NCBI GenBank assembly: GCA_041446545.1
Contig: JBGOEJ010000008.1
Span: forward strand, 1-64,000
Direction: 5' to 3'
DNA: 64,000 bases
From: Fervidibacter canadensis
Lineage (GTDB): Bacteria > Armatimonadota > Fervidibacteria > Fervidibacterales > Fervidibacteraceae
Shown: piece by piece, positions 40,514 to 49,180 of the stretch
How the letters are laid out: each line of letters begins with the position of its first letter
How positions within the stretch are numbered: position 1 is the first letter of the stretch
The notes under the pieces: generated by a model
What the model was told of the DNA's origin: nothing
The model's input: only the letters and a program-made list of their open reading frames with translations
The model's database searches: none
Program-made: the position numbers and the translations under genes

Positions 40514-41758
40514 TTAGCGGGCGAAAAATTGGTGGGCTTTGTGCAGGGCATCTGCGAGGGCATCAATTTCGCCGGGCGTGTTGTAGAGGTAGAAACTTGC
40601 CCTCGCCGTCGCAGCGACATTAAACCGACGCATCAAAGGCTGGGCACAATGGTGTCCAGCGCGGATGCAAATGCCGTGAGCGTCCAAAAAGGTCGCTAAA
40701 TCGTGCGGGTGAATGTCGCCGATGTTGAAAGCGATGACTCCCCCTCGTTGCTCAGGTGGTGCTACCCCGTAAATGGTGATGCCCTTAATTTCCCGCAACC
40801 GCTCCAAAGCATAAGCGACCAGTTCAACTTCATGAGCCCTGATGCGTTCCACCCCGATTTTTGTCAGGTAGTCAACGGCTGCTCCTAAACCGATGGCTTG
40901 AGCGATGGCGGGCGTCCCCGCTTCAAACTTGTAGGGCACATCGTTGAAGGTCGTTCGCTCAAAGGTGACGGTGCGAATCATCTCTCCACCGCCCAGAAAC
41001 GGCGGCATCGCTTCCAGCAACTCCTTGCGCCCGTAGAGCGCTCCACTTCCCGTCGGTCCACACATCTTGTGCCCACTCAAAGCGTAAAAGTCACAGTCAA
41101 TGGCTTGGACATCAACAGGCAAATGCGGTGCCGCTTGAGCACCATCAACCAAAACGACCGCTCCAACTTCATGAGCCTTTCGGCAAATTTCCTGCACGGG
41201 ATTAATCGTGCCCAAGACATTGCTGACATGGGTGACGGCGACGATTTTCACCCGTTCGGTCAGCAAGCGGTCAAACGCTTCCATGTCCAGCAAGCCATCA
41301 TCGGTGATGGGCACGACCTTGATTTTCGCGCCTGTCCGTTCGGCAATGAGTTGCCAAGGGACGATGTTGCTATGGTGCTCCATCTCCGTCAACAAGATTT
41401 CATCGCCTTCTTTCAAGTTCGCCCAACCCCACGAATAAGCCACCAAGTTGATGGCTTCTGTCGTCCCGCGAGTGAAGACGATGCAATCTTTGCTGGGAGC
41501 GTTGATGAACTTGGCAACTTTCTCACGCGCCCCTTCGTAGGCAGCGGTGGCTTCCTCAGCAATCAAGTAAGCGCCCCGATGAACATTGGCGTTGTAGCGC
41601 TCGTAAGACTCCCTTTCGGCATCAATGACGCATTGTGGCTTTTGAGAAGTGGCGGCGCTGTCAAGGTAAATTAGCCGCTTGCCCCGAACTGTTCGGCGGA
41701 AAATTGGGAACTGCTCCCGAAGGGCTTCAACATCCAACTCTGTCGGCTTCGTAATCAT
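40514..41758 (-). CDS. sufS: SufS-type cysteine desulfurase
   Basis: This 414-residue PLP enzyme takes sulfur from cysteine for Fe-S assembly. 'YLDSAATSQKP' is the N-terminal signature, 'MEHHSNIVPWQ' and 'VDGAQAAPHLPVDVQAIDCDF' line the PLP site, 'LSGHKMCGPTGSG' holds the PLP lysine, and 'CIRAGHHCAQPLM' is the group II active-site cysteine region. Its start is only six bases after the hicA stop, so it is the last gene of the suf operon and its translation may be affected by the inserted toxin genes. No SufU/SufE partner is encoded nearby. Confidence 0.95.
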   Translation of the reverse strand: MITKPTELDVEALREQFPIFRRTVRGKRLIYLDSAATSQKPQCVIDAERESYERYNANVHRGAYLIAEEATAAYEGAREKVAKFINAPSKDCIVFTRGTTEAINLVAYSWGWANLKEGDEILLTEMEHHSNIVPWQLIAERTGAKIKVVPITDDGLLDMEAFDRLLTERVKIVAVTHVSNVLGTINPVQEICRKAHEVGAVVLVDGAQAAPHLPVDVQAIDCDFYALSGHKMCGPTGSGALYGRKELLEAMPPFLGGGEMIRTVTFERTTFNDVPYKFEAGTPAIAQAIGLGAAVDYLTKIGVERIRAHEVELVAYALERLREIKGITIYGVAPPEQRGGVIAFNIGDIHPHDLATFLDAHGICIRAGHHCAQPLMRRFNVAATARASFYLYNTPGEIDALADALHKAHQFFAR

Positions 41759-41764
41759 CTTCGG

Positions 41765-41998
41765 TCACTCCTTCAGCGCCTTGGCAAACTCGTCACGATT
41801 GACTTTAGCGTGTTTCAAGATGCTGAGCAAAGTTTTTGGCGGTAAAACCCGCCCTGCGTGAACAGGGACAGCAACCATGAGACGCTTCTGCGGATGGAAA
41901 AGGTAATGGTGACTTCCGCGAACATGGCTCAACCGAAACCCCAAACGCTGTAATGCCCGTATAGTTTGTTGTCCTGTGACTCGTGGCAGTTTACTCAT
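41765..41998 (-). CDS. hicA: HicA toxin (mRNA interferase)
   Basis: This 77-residue double-stranded-RNA-binding-like toxin has 'QTIRALQRLGFRLSHVRGSHH', with the catalytic His in GSHH, and 'MVAVPVHAGRVLPPKTLLSIL'. HicA proteins cleave mRNA when free of HicB. Its ATG overlaps the end of hicB by eight bases. It ends six bases before sufS, an unusual position inside an Fe-S assembly operon. Confidence 0.9.
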   Translation of the reverse strand: MSKLPRVTGQQTIRALQRLGFRLSHVRGSHHYLFHPQKRLMVAVPVHAGRVLPPKTLLSILKHAKVNRDEFAKALKE

Positions 41999-42269
41999 CA
42001 ATCACCAATGCCTCCACTGGCAACTCAATCTCTATCGGGATCGGGAGCCCGACTTTCTGCGAGGCTTCCAGAAAGCCTCGGATGCACTCTTCAGCATTGG
42101 TAATGGCTTCCTCAAGGGTGTCTCCATAAGTGAAGCAACCAGGCAACGCTGGCACACTCACGCAATATTGCCCCGTCTCCTCGTCCCGCTCAATTAAGAC
42201 GGTGTATTTGGTGACGATTTTTCTAACTCGCTGCTTTCGTTTCCCTTTCGGTTTCGTCATTCGTGGCAT
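41991..42269 (-). CDS. hicB: HicB antitoxin
   Basis: This 92-residue protein has the HicB partial RNase H-like fold: 'YTVLIERDEETGQYCVSVPA' , 'PGCFTYGDTLEEAITNAEECI' and a short C-terminal 'VEALVIDE'. A DNA-binding tail seen in some HicB proteins is absent, while the N-terminus is basic ('KPKGKRKQRVRK') and might bind nucleic acid. AAGGAGGCGAC precedes the ATG. Antitoxin-first order with overlap is common for hicBA variants. Confidence 0.88.
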   Translation of the reverse strand: MPRMTKPKGKRKQRVRKIVTKYTVLIERDEETGQYCVSVPALPGCFTYGDTLEEAITNAEECIRGFLEASQKVGLPIPIEIELPVEALVIDE

Positions 42270-42324
42270 CCTTGTCGCCTCCTTAGTTGGCGCTACCTAC
42301 GAAACGAAATTTTTCGCCCAAAAG

Positions 42325-43131
42325 TTAACCAAGTGCCTGAAGGATTTGAACCAGTTGGTCACGCCAGCGACGGATGTCATTGAGTTCTTGCGTGACGATG
42401 CGGTAAATTTCGTCGGGCAAAACATCGGGATAGTGATGCACGAGTCGGTTGCGAAACCGAACCATCGCTTCGTAAGTCAGGACATCCTCCGAAGGCAAAT
42501 AACCTGCCTCTGCCAGAACATGCGGAATTTGCCAGTATTCGTCGGGCATCCGCAACCTCAAGCGGCGAATGATGTGGCGGGAGACATCCGCCAGCGCTTC
42601 AATGGAGGTTTGCAAAAGTCGCTCCGCTGTGTGCAAGTTTCGCCAGTCTGCCATGAATTCATCGTAACTTAGCCGAGCCAACTGTTCTAAGCGCTCTAAG
42701 TTTCGCTCCAAAACTTCCAACCTCAACCGCATCTCTTCCCTCCCGTGCCACCGTCCTTCATCGGGCTCTTGTTGGCTCATAACCCGATCCTCATAAGCCT
42801 TTCGCTTTTGCGGGTCTCGGTCGTAAATCACTCGCCCTGTCTTGATGACCACTTTTTGAAACCAAGTTGGCGCTCTTTGCAAATCCACGACATCGGCTTT
42901 ATCCTGCCCGACGATGCGGAACAATTTGTCAAGCAACCGCCCTTCAATGTCCCATCGCCGTTCTTTGGGCAAATCGTCCTCAAGCAAAACGGCGACATCA
43001 AGGTCGCTAAAGTGGTCGGTTTCGCCCCTTGCCGCCGAGCCGAACAAGTAGGCGGCGATGACTTCAGGTGTCTCCTTCATCACCTGGGCAATTCGTTCTT
43101 CGTCAACGATGACGGCGCCTTTAGGGCGCAT
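42325..43131 (-). CDS. MNT-HEPN fusion: nucleotidyltransferase antitoxin and HepT-type RNase toxin in one protein
   Basis: The first about 110 residues of this 268-residue protein are a minimal nucleotidyltransferase: 'YLFGSAARGETDHFSDLDVAV' (GSx(3)G..SDxD) and a third Asp in 'KADVVDL'. Residues from about 135 form a HEPN helical domain with the RNase motif R-x4-H in 'FRNRLVHHYPDV'. In standard MntA-HepT systems these are two proteins, and MntA silences HepT by adding AMP to a tyrosine near the active site; here the tyrosine after HH could be that target. ATG 43131 follows GAGGTG. It lies 21 bases after the Rieske gene. Confidence 0.85.
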   Translation of the reverse strand: MRPKGAVIVDEERIAQVMKETPEVIAAYLFGSAARGETDHFSDLDVAVLLEDDLPKERRWDIEGRLLDKLFRIVGQDKADVVDLQRAPTWFQKVVIKTGRVIYDRDPQKRKAYEDRVMSQQEPDEGRWHGREEMRLRLEVLERNLERLEQLARLSYDEFMADWRNLHTAERLLQTSIEALADVSRHIIRRLRLRMPDEYWQIPHVLAEAGYLPSEDVLTYEAMVRFRNRLVHHYPDVLPDEIYRIVTQELNDIRRWRDQLVQILQALG

Positions 43132-43152
43132 AATGAGCACCTCGGCGCGTTG

Positions 43153-43512
43153 TCAATCCTGCTCTTTGATGCCCCATCGCTCTTCTTCTTCAGGTGGTGT
43201 CCACTCCACGAAGATTTCGTCACCCTCAATCTTGACGGCGAAAGTTTTGACGGGATAGACAGCGGGCATGCGAAGGGCTTTGCCCGTTCGGATGTCAAAC
43301 CAAGCGCCATGCCTTGGGCACTCAATGACATACTGGTCGGCAAACCAACCTTCAGACAGCGATGCCTCATCGTGGGTGCAAGTGTCTTCAATGGCGTAGA
43401 ACTCATCGTCGCCGACACGAAAAACGGCGATGGGCGTGTCTTCAACCATCACGACCTTTGCCCCGTTGACTGGGATTTCGTCCTTCTTGCCGACCTTAAT
43501 CCACTCGCCCAT
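43153..43512 (-). CDS. Rieske-type ferredoxin of the suf operon
   Basis: This 119-residue protein has a single Rieske 2Fe-2S domain with 'CTHDEASLSEG' (C-x-H) and 'IECPRHGAWFDIRTGKAL' (C-x2-H). Length and sequence match the NirD/biphenyl-dioxygenase-ferredoxin-like proteins often encoded among suf genes. It may act as electron donor. GGAGGG precedes the ATG at 43512. It lies 35 bases after sufD and shows no membrane anchor. Confidence 0.9.
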   Translation of the reverse strand: MGEWIKVGKKDEIPVNGAKVVMVEDTPIAVFRVGDDEFYAIEDTCTHDEASLSEGWFADQYVIECPRHGAWFDIRTGKALRMPAVYPVKTFAVKIEGDEIFVEWTPPEEEERWGIKEQD

Positions 43513-43547
43513 AATTTCCAACCCTCCGTCCTTTTTATGCTTTATGC

Positions 43548-44912
43548 TCACGCATAGCCCAATCGTTTCGCTTCCGCCAGCATTTTGGCGTCCAGCAAGG
43601 CTTGCATTTTGTCGCCGAACCACTGGATAGGCACTTTGTCAATGACAGGTCGCAGGAAGCCATCCACGAGGATTTTCTCGGCTTGTCGGCGGGAAAGCCC
43701 TCGGCTCATCAGGTAGAACATCGGCAGTTCGTCAACCCGACCGATGGTGGCTCCGTGCGTGCAGCGGACTTCGTTGGCTTCAATCTCCAGCAACGGCATG
43801 GAATCGGCTTTCGCCTTTGGGCTCAAGAGCAGGTTTCGGTTCGCTTGGTAAGCGTCCGTGCCCTGAGCGTTTTTGTGCACTTTTATCAAGCCGCGATAGA
43901 TGGACGAAGCCCTGTCCATCAGCACAACTTTAAAGAGCAAATCGCTTTTGCACTGCGGCGCCACATGCTCTTGGAAAGTGTGGTGGTCAAACTGCTGGAT
44001 GCCAGCGCCGACACTCATGCCCAGCATGTCGGTGCTCGCCCCGGGCTCAATCAACTTGCTGTGGCAGTTAATGCGCCAGAGTTTGCCGCCAAAGGCTGTC
44101 AAGACCCAACGCATGTAGGCGTCTTGACGGATGTTGGCTCGGACGAAATGAAAATCGTAAACCTTTTCGCCCCATTCCTGTAGGCTGATGAAGTAAACTC
44201 GGGAACCAGGCTCGGCGAAAATCTCAACGGCTCCGCTGCTGAGGGCGGAAAACTCGCCTTGCGGTGAAGCGTAATGCGCCATCACGACGACTTCGCTCTC
44301 TTTGTCGGCAACGACGAGCAGGTGGTCAAAAAGCGAACTGCGCTCGGCATCAAGCCAGAAGAAAAGATGCAACGGCAATTCCAGCCGAACTTTTGGCGGG
44401 ACATAGACGAAAGCACCCGCGTTCATCAATGCGGCATGCAAAGCGACGAATTTCGTCTCGTTTGGCGGGATGAGTTGGTGTAAGCGACCGTCCAGCAAAT
44501 CGGCGTGCTCTCGCAGAGCCGTCGCCATGTCGGTGAAAATCACGCCTTTACCTTCGGCTTCCTCGCTCAGCCAGCGATACACAGCCTTCGCTCCGTGATG
44601 GACAAGCAACCCAGCGACATTGTTTTCTTCAGCGCCAGGGTGCAAAAACCGTTGAAGTTCATCCGGCAGAGCCTCAACGGAGGGGACGCCATCGTAACTG
44701 GGTAGCGAAATGGGAGTGTAATCGCTCAAGCGAAAAGCCTTCAAATCAGTGCGCCGCCATCCTTCGTCACGGGGCGTCGGCATTGGCAGTTGCTCAAAAG
44801 CCCCCCACGCTTGTTGGCGCAATGAACTCACCCAATCGGGTTCGCCGTTTCGCTCCACCAAAAACGCCATCGCCTCGCGGGAAATTTGCGTCGGAACGAC
44901 TAACTCTGCCAT
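43548..44912 (-). CDS. sufD: Fe-S assembly protein SufD
   Basis: This 454-residue protein partners SufB in the SufBC2D scaffold. The beta-helix core carries 'FVYVPPKVRLELPLHLFFWLD', 'CTHGATIGRVDELPMFYLMSRG' and 'AEKILVDGFLRPVI', the SufBD family signature, and the N-terminal helical part has 'DEGWRRTDLKAFRLSDY'. It follows sufB by 131 bases, a gap that includes a strong hairpin. It is cytoplasmic. Confidence 0.93.
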   Translation of the reverse strand: MAELVVPTQISREAMAFLVERNGEPDWVSSLRQQAWGAFEQLPMPTPRDEGWRRTDLKAFRLSDYTPISLPSYDGVPSVEALPDELQRFLHPGAEENNVAGLLVHHGAKAVYRWLSEEAEGKGVIFTDMATALREHADLLDGRLHQLIPPNETKFVALHAALMNAGAFVYVPPKVRLELPLHLFFWLDAERSSLFDHLLVVADKESEVVVMAHYASPQGEFSALSSGAVEIFAEPGSRVYFISLQEWGEKVYDFHFVRANIRQDAYMRWVLTAFGGKLWRINCHSKLIEPGASTDMLGMSVGAGIQQFDHHTFQEHVAPQCKSDLLFKVVLMDRASSIYRGLIKVHKNAQGTDAYQANRNLLLSPKAKADSMPLLEIEANEVRCTHGATIGRVDELPMFYLMSRGLSRRQAEKILVDGFLRPVIDKVPIQWFGDKMQALLDAKMLAEAKRLGYA

Positions 44913-44981
44913 CGTCCTTCAACCTCCAAAATGTTCGCTTGGGATGAGGATCGTTTCCTCAAAGGAACTTACTACCAAAGG

Positions 44982-45014
44982 GCGGGACAGTGCCATCAAA
45001 GGACACTGCCCCGC
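44982..45014 (-). promoter_or_regulatory. Hairpin between sufB and sufD
   Basis: GCGGGACAGTG pairs with CACTGCCCCGC across an 11-base loop with one mismatch. It lies in the only large gap of the suf operon core and has no T-run. It could slow transcription or protect the sufRCB part of the mRNA from decay, setting the ratio of SufB to SufD. Confidence 0.5.
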
Positions 45015-45043
45015 ATCTTGGCAGGCGCGGTGGTGGTGTCAGA

Positions 45044-46453
45044 CTAACCGACAGAACCTTCTAACTGCAACTCAATCAGGCGAGTGAACTCAACGGCGTA
45101 TTCCATCGGCAGTTCTTTGGCGAAGTCGCGGAAGAAGCCGTTGACGATCATCTTGACGGCTTGATCATCGGTCAAGCCCCGCGATTGCAAGTAGAAGAGT
45201 TGTTCCTCGCCGATTTTGCTGACGGTCGCTTCGTGGGCGACTTCCACTTCCTCTTCCTCAATCTCCATGACGGGATAGGTGTCAGTGCGGGAAATTTCAT
45301 CCAGCAGCAAGGCGTCGCAGCGGACATTGACCTTTGCACCTTTGCAGCCTGGGTAGACTTTGACCATGCCCCGATAGGTTGCCCGACCGCCGAAGACGCT
45401 GATGGACTTGCTGGTGATGACGCTGGTCGTGTAAGGAGCGGCGTGAATCATCTTCGCACCCGCATCTTGATGTTGCCCGTTGGAAGCGAATGCCACAGAC
45501 AAAACTTCGCCACGAGCCCCCTTACCCACCATGTAAACGCACGGATACTTCATCGTGACCTTGGAGCCGATGTTTGCATCCACCCAGATGATTTTTGCGT
45601 CCTCGTAAGCGACGCCTCGTTTGGTGACCAAGTTGTAGACATTGTGCGACCAGTTCTGAAGCGTCGTGTAGCGGATGGTCGCACCGGGCTTGGCGATCAA
45701 CTCCACGACGGCACTGTGCAGGCTGTTGGTGGAGTAAATCGGGGCAGTGCAACCTTCAATGTAATGCACGAAACTTCCTTCTTCGGCGATGATGAGGGTG
45801 CGTTCAAACTGACCGATGTTTTCGGCGTTGATGCGGAAGTAGGCTTGCAAAGGCATCTCCACATGAACGCCTGCTGGCACATAGACAAACGAACCACCCG
45901 ACCAGACCGCTGTGTTGAGGGCAGCAAACTTGTTGTCCGTCGGCGGGATGACGGTGCCAAAGTATTCCTTCACGAGGTCGGGATACTCCCGAACCGCTGT
46001 GTCCATGTCCAAGAAGATGACACCCAACCGTTCCAAGTCTTCACGGACACGATGGTAGACCACTTCTGAGTCATACTGTGCACCGACGCCCGCAAGGAAT
46101 TTCCGCTCTGCTTCGGGAATTCCCAAACGCTCGTAGGTGCGCTTGATGTATTCAGGCACTTCGTCCCATGAGCGGAATTTTGCTTTCGTCGGTGCGGCGT
46201 AGTAGGTGATTTCGTCAAAGTTCAACTCCGATAGGTCAGCGCCCCAGGTGGGCAATGGCTTTCGGAAGAAGATTTCTAAGGCTTGCAGGCGAATCTTTCG
46301 CATCCAATCGGGTTCGCCTTTGTAGTGCGAAATGGCTTCTACGACCTCTTTGCTCAAGCCCTTTGGGACGACGAACTCGTAACGGGCGTCTTCGTCGCGG
46401 AAGCCGTATTTGTAAACCGCCAACTCACGCAGTTCCTTCTCTTGTTCTGCCAT
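45044..46453 (-). CDS. sufB: Fe-S assembly scaffold protein SufB
   Basis: This 469-residue protein is the main scaffold of the SUF system. 'KAKFRSWDEVPEYIKRTYE', 'NKFAALNTAVWSGGSFVYVP', 'EGCTAPIYSTNSLHSAVVEL', 'KCPCVYMV'-like 'MKYPCVYMVGKGARGE' and 'EVAHEATVSKIGEEQLFYLQ' are SufB signatures. In standard SufB the residue before P-C-V is often a cysteine; here it is Tyr. It lies 39 bases after sufC. The GGAGGG before its ATG supports the start. Confidence 0.95.
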   Translation of the reverse strand: MAEQEKELRELAVYKYGFRDEDARYEFVVPKGLSKEVVEAISHYKGEPDWMRKIRLQALEIFFRKPLPTWGADLSELNFDEITYYAAPTKAKFRSWDEVPEYIKRTYERLGIPEAERKFLAGVGAQYDSEVVYHRVREDLERLGVIFLDMDTAVREYPDLVKEYFGTVIPPTDNKFAALNTAVWSGGSFVYVPAGVHVEMPLQAYFRINAENIGQFERTLIIAEEGSFVHYIEGCTAPIYSTNSLHSAVVELIAKPGATIRYTTLQNWSHNVYNLVTKRGVAYEDAKIIWVDANIGSKVTMKYPCVYMVGKGARGEVLSVAFASNGQHQDAGAKMIHAAPYTTSVITSKSISVFGGRATYRGMVKVYPGCKGAKVNVRCDALLLDEISRTDTYPVMEIEEEEVEVAHEATVSKIGEEQLFYLQSRGLTDDQAVKMIVNGFFRDFAKELPMEYAVEFTRLIELQLEGSVG

Positions 46454-46492
46454 CGTCTTTCCCTCCTTTGGGGTGAATGACAGCGCGTAACA

Positions 46493-47269
46493 CTATGCCA
46501 GCACCCCTTCGGCTTTCAGTTTTTCTTCCAACCAATCGTAACCCTTCTCTTCCAGTTCCTCCGCCAGTTCAGGACCGCCTGAAAGGACGACACGCCCGTC
46601 CATCATGACATGGACTTTGTGCAGCGGCTTGATATAGCGCAGGATGCGAGAGTAGTGAGTGATGATCAAAAAGCCCATCTGTTTGCCCGATTGTTCGTAG
46701 ACGGCGTTGACGGCGTTGGCGACGATGCGCACGGCGTCAATGTCTAAGCCAGAATCGGTTTCATCCATGACGGCAAATTCGGGTTCCAAGACGGCAAGTT
46801 GGAGAATTTCGCACCGCTTCTTCTCGCCACCCGAAAAGCCTTCATTCAGGCTGCGTCCAATGAAACTGGTGTCCATGTCCAACAGGCGCAACTTTTGCAT
46901 CAACAGGCGATTGAATTGCCCGATGGGGATTTCCTTGCCCTTGACGGCTTGATAGGCGATGTGCAGGAAGTTGCCCAAAATGACGCCGGGAATTTCCACG
47001 GGATACTGGAACGCCAGAAAGAGCCCCAACTTCGCCCGTTCGTCGGGCGACAACTCCAGAATGTTCTGCCCTTTCCAAAGCACTTCTCCTTCCAAGACCT
47101 CGTAGCGCGGATGTCCCATCAAAGTTTGGGCTAAGGTGCTTTTGCCCGAACCGTTTGGACCCATCATGGCATGGACTTCACCTTTGGGCACCACTAAGTT
47201 GACACCCTTGAGAATTTCACGCCCCTCAACGGCGACGCGCAAGTTGCGTATTTCCAACACTTCACTCAT
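46493..47269 (-). CDS. sufC: Fe-S assembly ATPase SufC
   Basis: This 258-residue ABC-type ATPase has the Walker A motif 'GPNGSGKST', the Q-loop 'LFLAFQYPVEIPGV', the signature 'GFSGGEKKR' and the Walker B motif 'FAVMDETDSGLDID'. The Walker B segment with DETDSGLD is specific to SufC. It drives cluster assembly with SufB and SufD. Its ATG overlaps the sufR stop (ATGA), so regulator and ATPase are translationally coupled. Confidence 0.96.
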   Translation of the reverse strand: MSEVLEIRNLRVAVEGREILKGVNLVVPKGEVHAMMGPNGSGKSTLAQTLMGHPRYEVLEGEVLWKGQNILELSPDERAKLGLFLAFQYPVEIPGVILGNFLHIAYQAVKGKEIPIGQFNRLLMQKLRLLDMDTSFIGRSLNEGFSGGEKKRCEILQLAVLEPEFAVMDETDSGLDIDAVRIVANAVNAVYEQSGKQMGFLIITHYSRILRYIKPLHKVHVMMDGRVVLSGGPELAEELEEKGYDWLEEKLKAEGVLA

Positions 47270-47973
47270 CGTCGCAAGACCCCCTTACTTTTTCTCGTCC
47301 CTGAGAAGTCGGGACGGCGATTTTCGGTTTTGCGGCTTCCGGGTTTGGCGATAAAGTAGCGGCAACAACTATCGCCAACCACTTGGTGGCATTCCCTCGT
47401 CACAGGCGCCCCCAAAACCTTCCTCAGCATCTCAACCTCAGAGGTGCATGCTTGTTGAAACCTCTTAGCAATCTGGGCGATAGGACAGTTGGGCAGTGAA
47501 AGGATAAAGCCATCCCTTGTCTCTTCCCACCGGGCAAGGTAGCCCTCTTCAGCAAGGAAATCTGCCAACGACTTAACCCGCTCCCTCAAACTCCCTTTCC
47601 GCCTACCCAACTGCTTTGCCAACCGTTCTCGGTAACGACGGAACAACTGGAGCAAAAACTCTTCGCCAAATTGCGAAGCAACTTCGTCAAGGACAGTGAG
47701 TGCCAGCAAATCGTAGCGGCGCGGGAAGAAATGTTCCTGCGCCGATTCGGTCAAAGTGAATACTTCCGACGGACGACCGCGCCCTTGGCGTTCCACCTCG
47801 CTCTCAACCAGCCCCATAGATTTGAGCCAACTAAGGTGTTGATGGACAGCAATTCGGCTTATGCCTAATGCCTCGCTGAGTTGTTTCACTGTCCCTTTAC
47901 CCCACTCCTTCAAAAGCCTGACGATAGCAAGCCTCGTCGGCGATAAATTGAACGGTTGCCCTAAATTCGCCAT
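47266..47973 (-). CDS. sufR: SufR-like Fe-S-sensing transcription repressor
   Basis: This 235-residue winged-helix protein has 'ARLAIVRLLKEWG'-type start, recognition helix 'ALGISRIAVHQHLSWLKSMG' and 'GRGRPSEVFTLTE'. The C-terminal part has cysteines in the order C-x12-C-x18-C-x7-C-C, suited to an Fe-S cluster and similar in idea, though not in exact spacing, to cyanobacterial SufR. It probably represses the operon when clusters are plentiful. ATG 47973 follows GAAGGAAGG; the frame is open 16 codons further. A consensus promoter lies about 100 bases upstream. Confidence 0.88.
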   Translation of the reverse strand: MANLGQPFNLSPTRLAIVRLLKEWGKGTVKQLSEALGISRIAVHQHLSWLKSMGLVESEVERQGRGRPSEVFTLTESAQEHFFPRRYDLLALTVLDEVASQFGEEFLLQLFRRYRERLAKQLGRRKGSLRERVKSLADFLAEEGYLARWEETRDGFILSLPNCPIAQIAKRFQQACTSEVEMLRKVLGAPVTRECHQVVGDSCCRYFIAKPGSRKTENRRPDFSGTRKSKGVLRR

Positions 47974-48021
47974 ATCGTTTCGCCTTCCTTCTTTGGGCTC
48001 ATTTTTTCCTTCGCCCACCAA

Positions 48022-48345
48022 CCCACTTCATGACCGCCGCTAATCACCCCACCTTTTGAGCCGACCACATTATAACCGAGCCTTTGGAATTTGTAAAGGG
48101 ATGACTTAACAAATTGATCGCCCTCAAGATGTCGGAAAATACGGCGGGCTTGGGCAAATTTTTCGGGACGGACGGATGTTCAAAAAGCCTTTCACACAGC
48201 GTCGGTGTAGACCGCTTTGGATGCTCCCCAACGCCCCTGAACTTTTTCGTTCCCTTCGGCTCTGAGGCGAATCCTCAATTGCCCAGGCGTCGCTTTTATC
48301 CCCTCCTTGCCGACACAATTGAATCGGCAGGTCGGCAGATGTTCT
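48022..48345. other. Spacer upstream of the suf operon
   Basis: Apart from the suf promoter near its left end, nothing convincing is seen. The open frames here are short and unlike real proteins. No clear SufR operator could be picked out by eye. Confidence 0.4.
48069..48097 (-). promoter_or_regulatory. Consensus promoter of the suf operon
   Basis: On the reverse strand TTTACA (48097-48092) and TATAAT (48074-48069) are separated by exactly 17 bases. The predicted start lies about 90 bases before the sufR ATG. This is the best promoter match in the window. Confidence 0.85.
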
Positions 48346-48369
48346 GTTGGAGTGGTTGTTAGCCACGAC
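48346..48369 (+). repeat. Degenerate palindromic spacer repeat
   Basis: This copy of the family (core GTGGTTGTTAGCCAC) keeps the flanks GTTGGA and GAC. It lies 27 bases before the start of the broken secreted-protein gene. Confidence 0.65.
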
Positions 48370-48395
48370 AAGTCTGCAGGTAAGGAGGGACGACG

Positions 48396-48901
48396 ATGCG
48401 CTGGCTTTGTTTCTTTGCGCCTTTCTTGATAGCAACCACTTCTTTTGCTAACGATGGCGCTGAAAAGGCGCTGGCTTCTTCTGTCAAATCCCGTCTCCCC
48501 TCTCTTTTGGTCTGCCTTCAAATCCGTCGGGAGAAAAGCAAACCCGTGGAGACCGTCAAAGAGGCGGACCAAAGACTTAGCGAGTTTCTTGAAGGTTCTC
48601 ATTTCCCTCAAAGCCGAGAAAATCTCCCCAAAAAACCCTTGCCGAACTTGACTTGATTTTGGACAAGGAAAGAACACCTTCGGTTTGGTGGCTGACAAGA
48701 CAACCCGCCATCATCGCCCAGTGCGATAAATTGGCTTTGGCGTTGACCGAAGTCCAGCTCATCTCCTATCAACCGCCCAAACCGCAAAAGCCAAAGCCTC
48801 TGTCTTGGGAAGAAAGAGACCCTATCGGCTACCATGCCCACTTTCTGCTCCTTTACTTGCGGCTTAATGACACGCTCAATGCCAGCAGGCACCTTTTTTA
48901 A
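48396..48901 (+). pseudogene. Frameshifted secreted protein of unknown function
   Basis: AAGGAGGG precedes an ATG with a good signal peptide ('WLCFFAPFLIATTSFA'). The frame ends at 48656, but a second frame from the A6 tract at 48630-48635 continues with protein-like sequence ('KTLAELDLILDKERTPSVWW', 'ALALTEVQLISYQPPKPQKP', 'GYHAHFLLLYLRLNDTLNA') to 48901. One indel in the A-tract would join them. I recognise no family. A sequencing error is the alternative. Confidence 0.5.
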
Positions 48902-49087
48902 CTCCTCAAATTGCTGAAAGATCAACGCCAACGCTGAATTTCCTATCAGATTTCTTCTGGCGTCGCCGAACTTCCCTTTACCAGTCCGAAGTAGTCTTCC
49001 ACCAAATGCATGAATTGAGGAGAATGAGAAGGCGACCAATGGGGTGAGTTCACTTAGGGGAAGTCATTCAAGGGCAAGGGTAATTTC

Positions 49088-49175
49088 TGGTGCCGGGGGC
49101 GGGACTTGAACCCGCACGGGCTCAAAGCCCACCAGATTTTAAGTCTGGCGCGTCTGCCACTTCCGCCACCCCGGC
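49088..49175 (-). tRNA. tRNA-Leu (anticodon TAA)
   Basis: The reverse strand begins GCCGGGG and ends CCCCGGCA plus an encoded CCA. It has the D-arm GGCGGAAGTGGCAGACGCG, anticodon stem CCAGA/TCTGG with loop CTTAAAA (anticodon TAA), a long variable arm as in class II tRNAs, and the T-arm GCGGGTTCAAGTCCCGC. A TATAAT box lies just upstream (49192-49187). Confidence 0.95.
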
Positions 49176-49180
49176 AGTCA

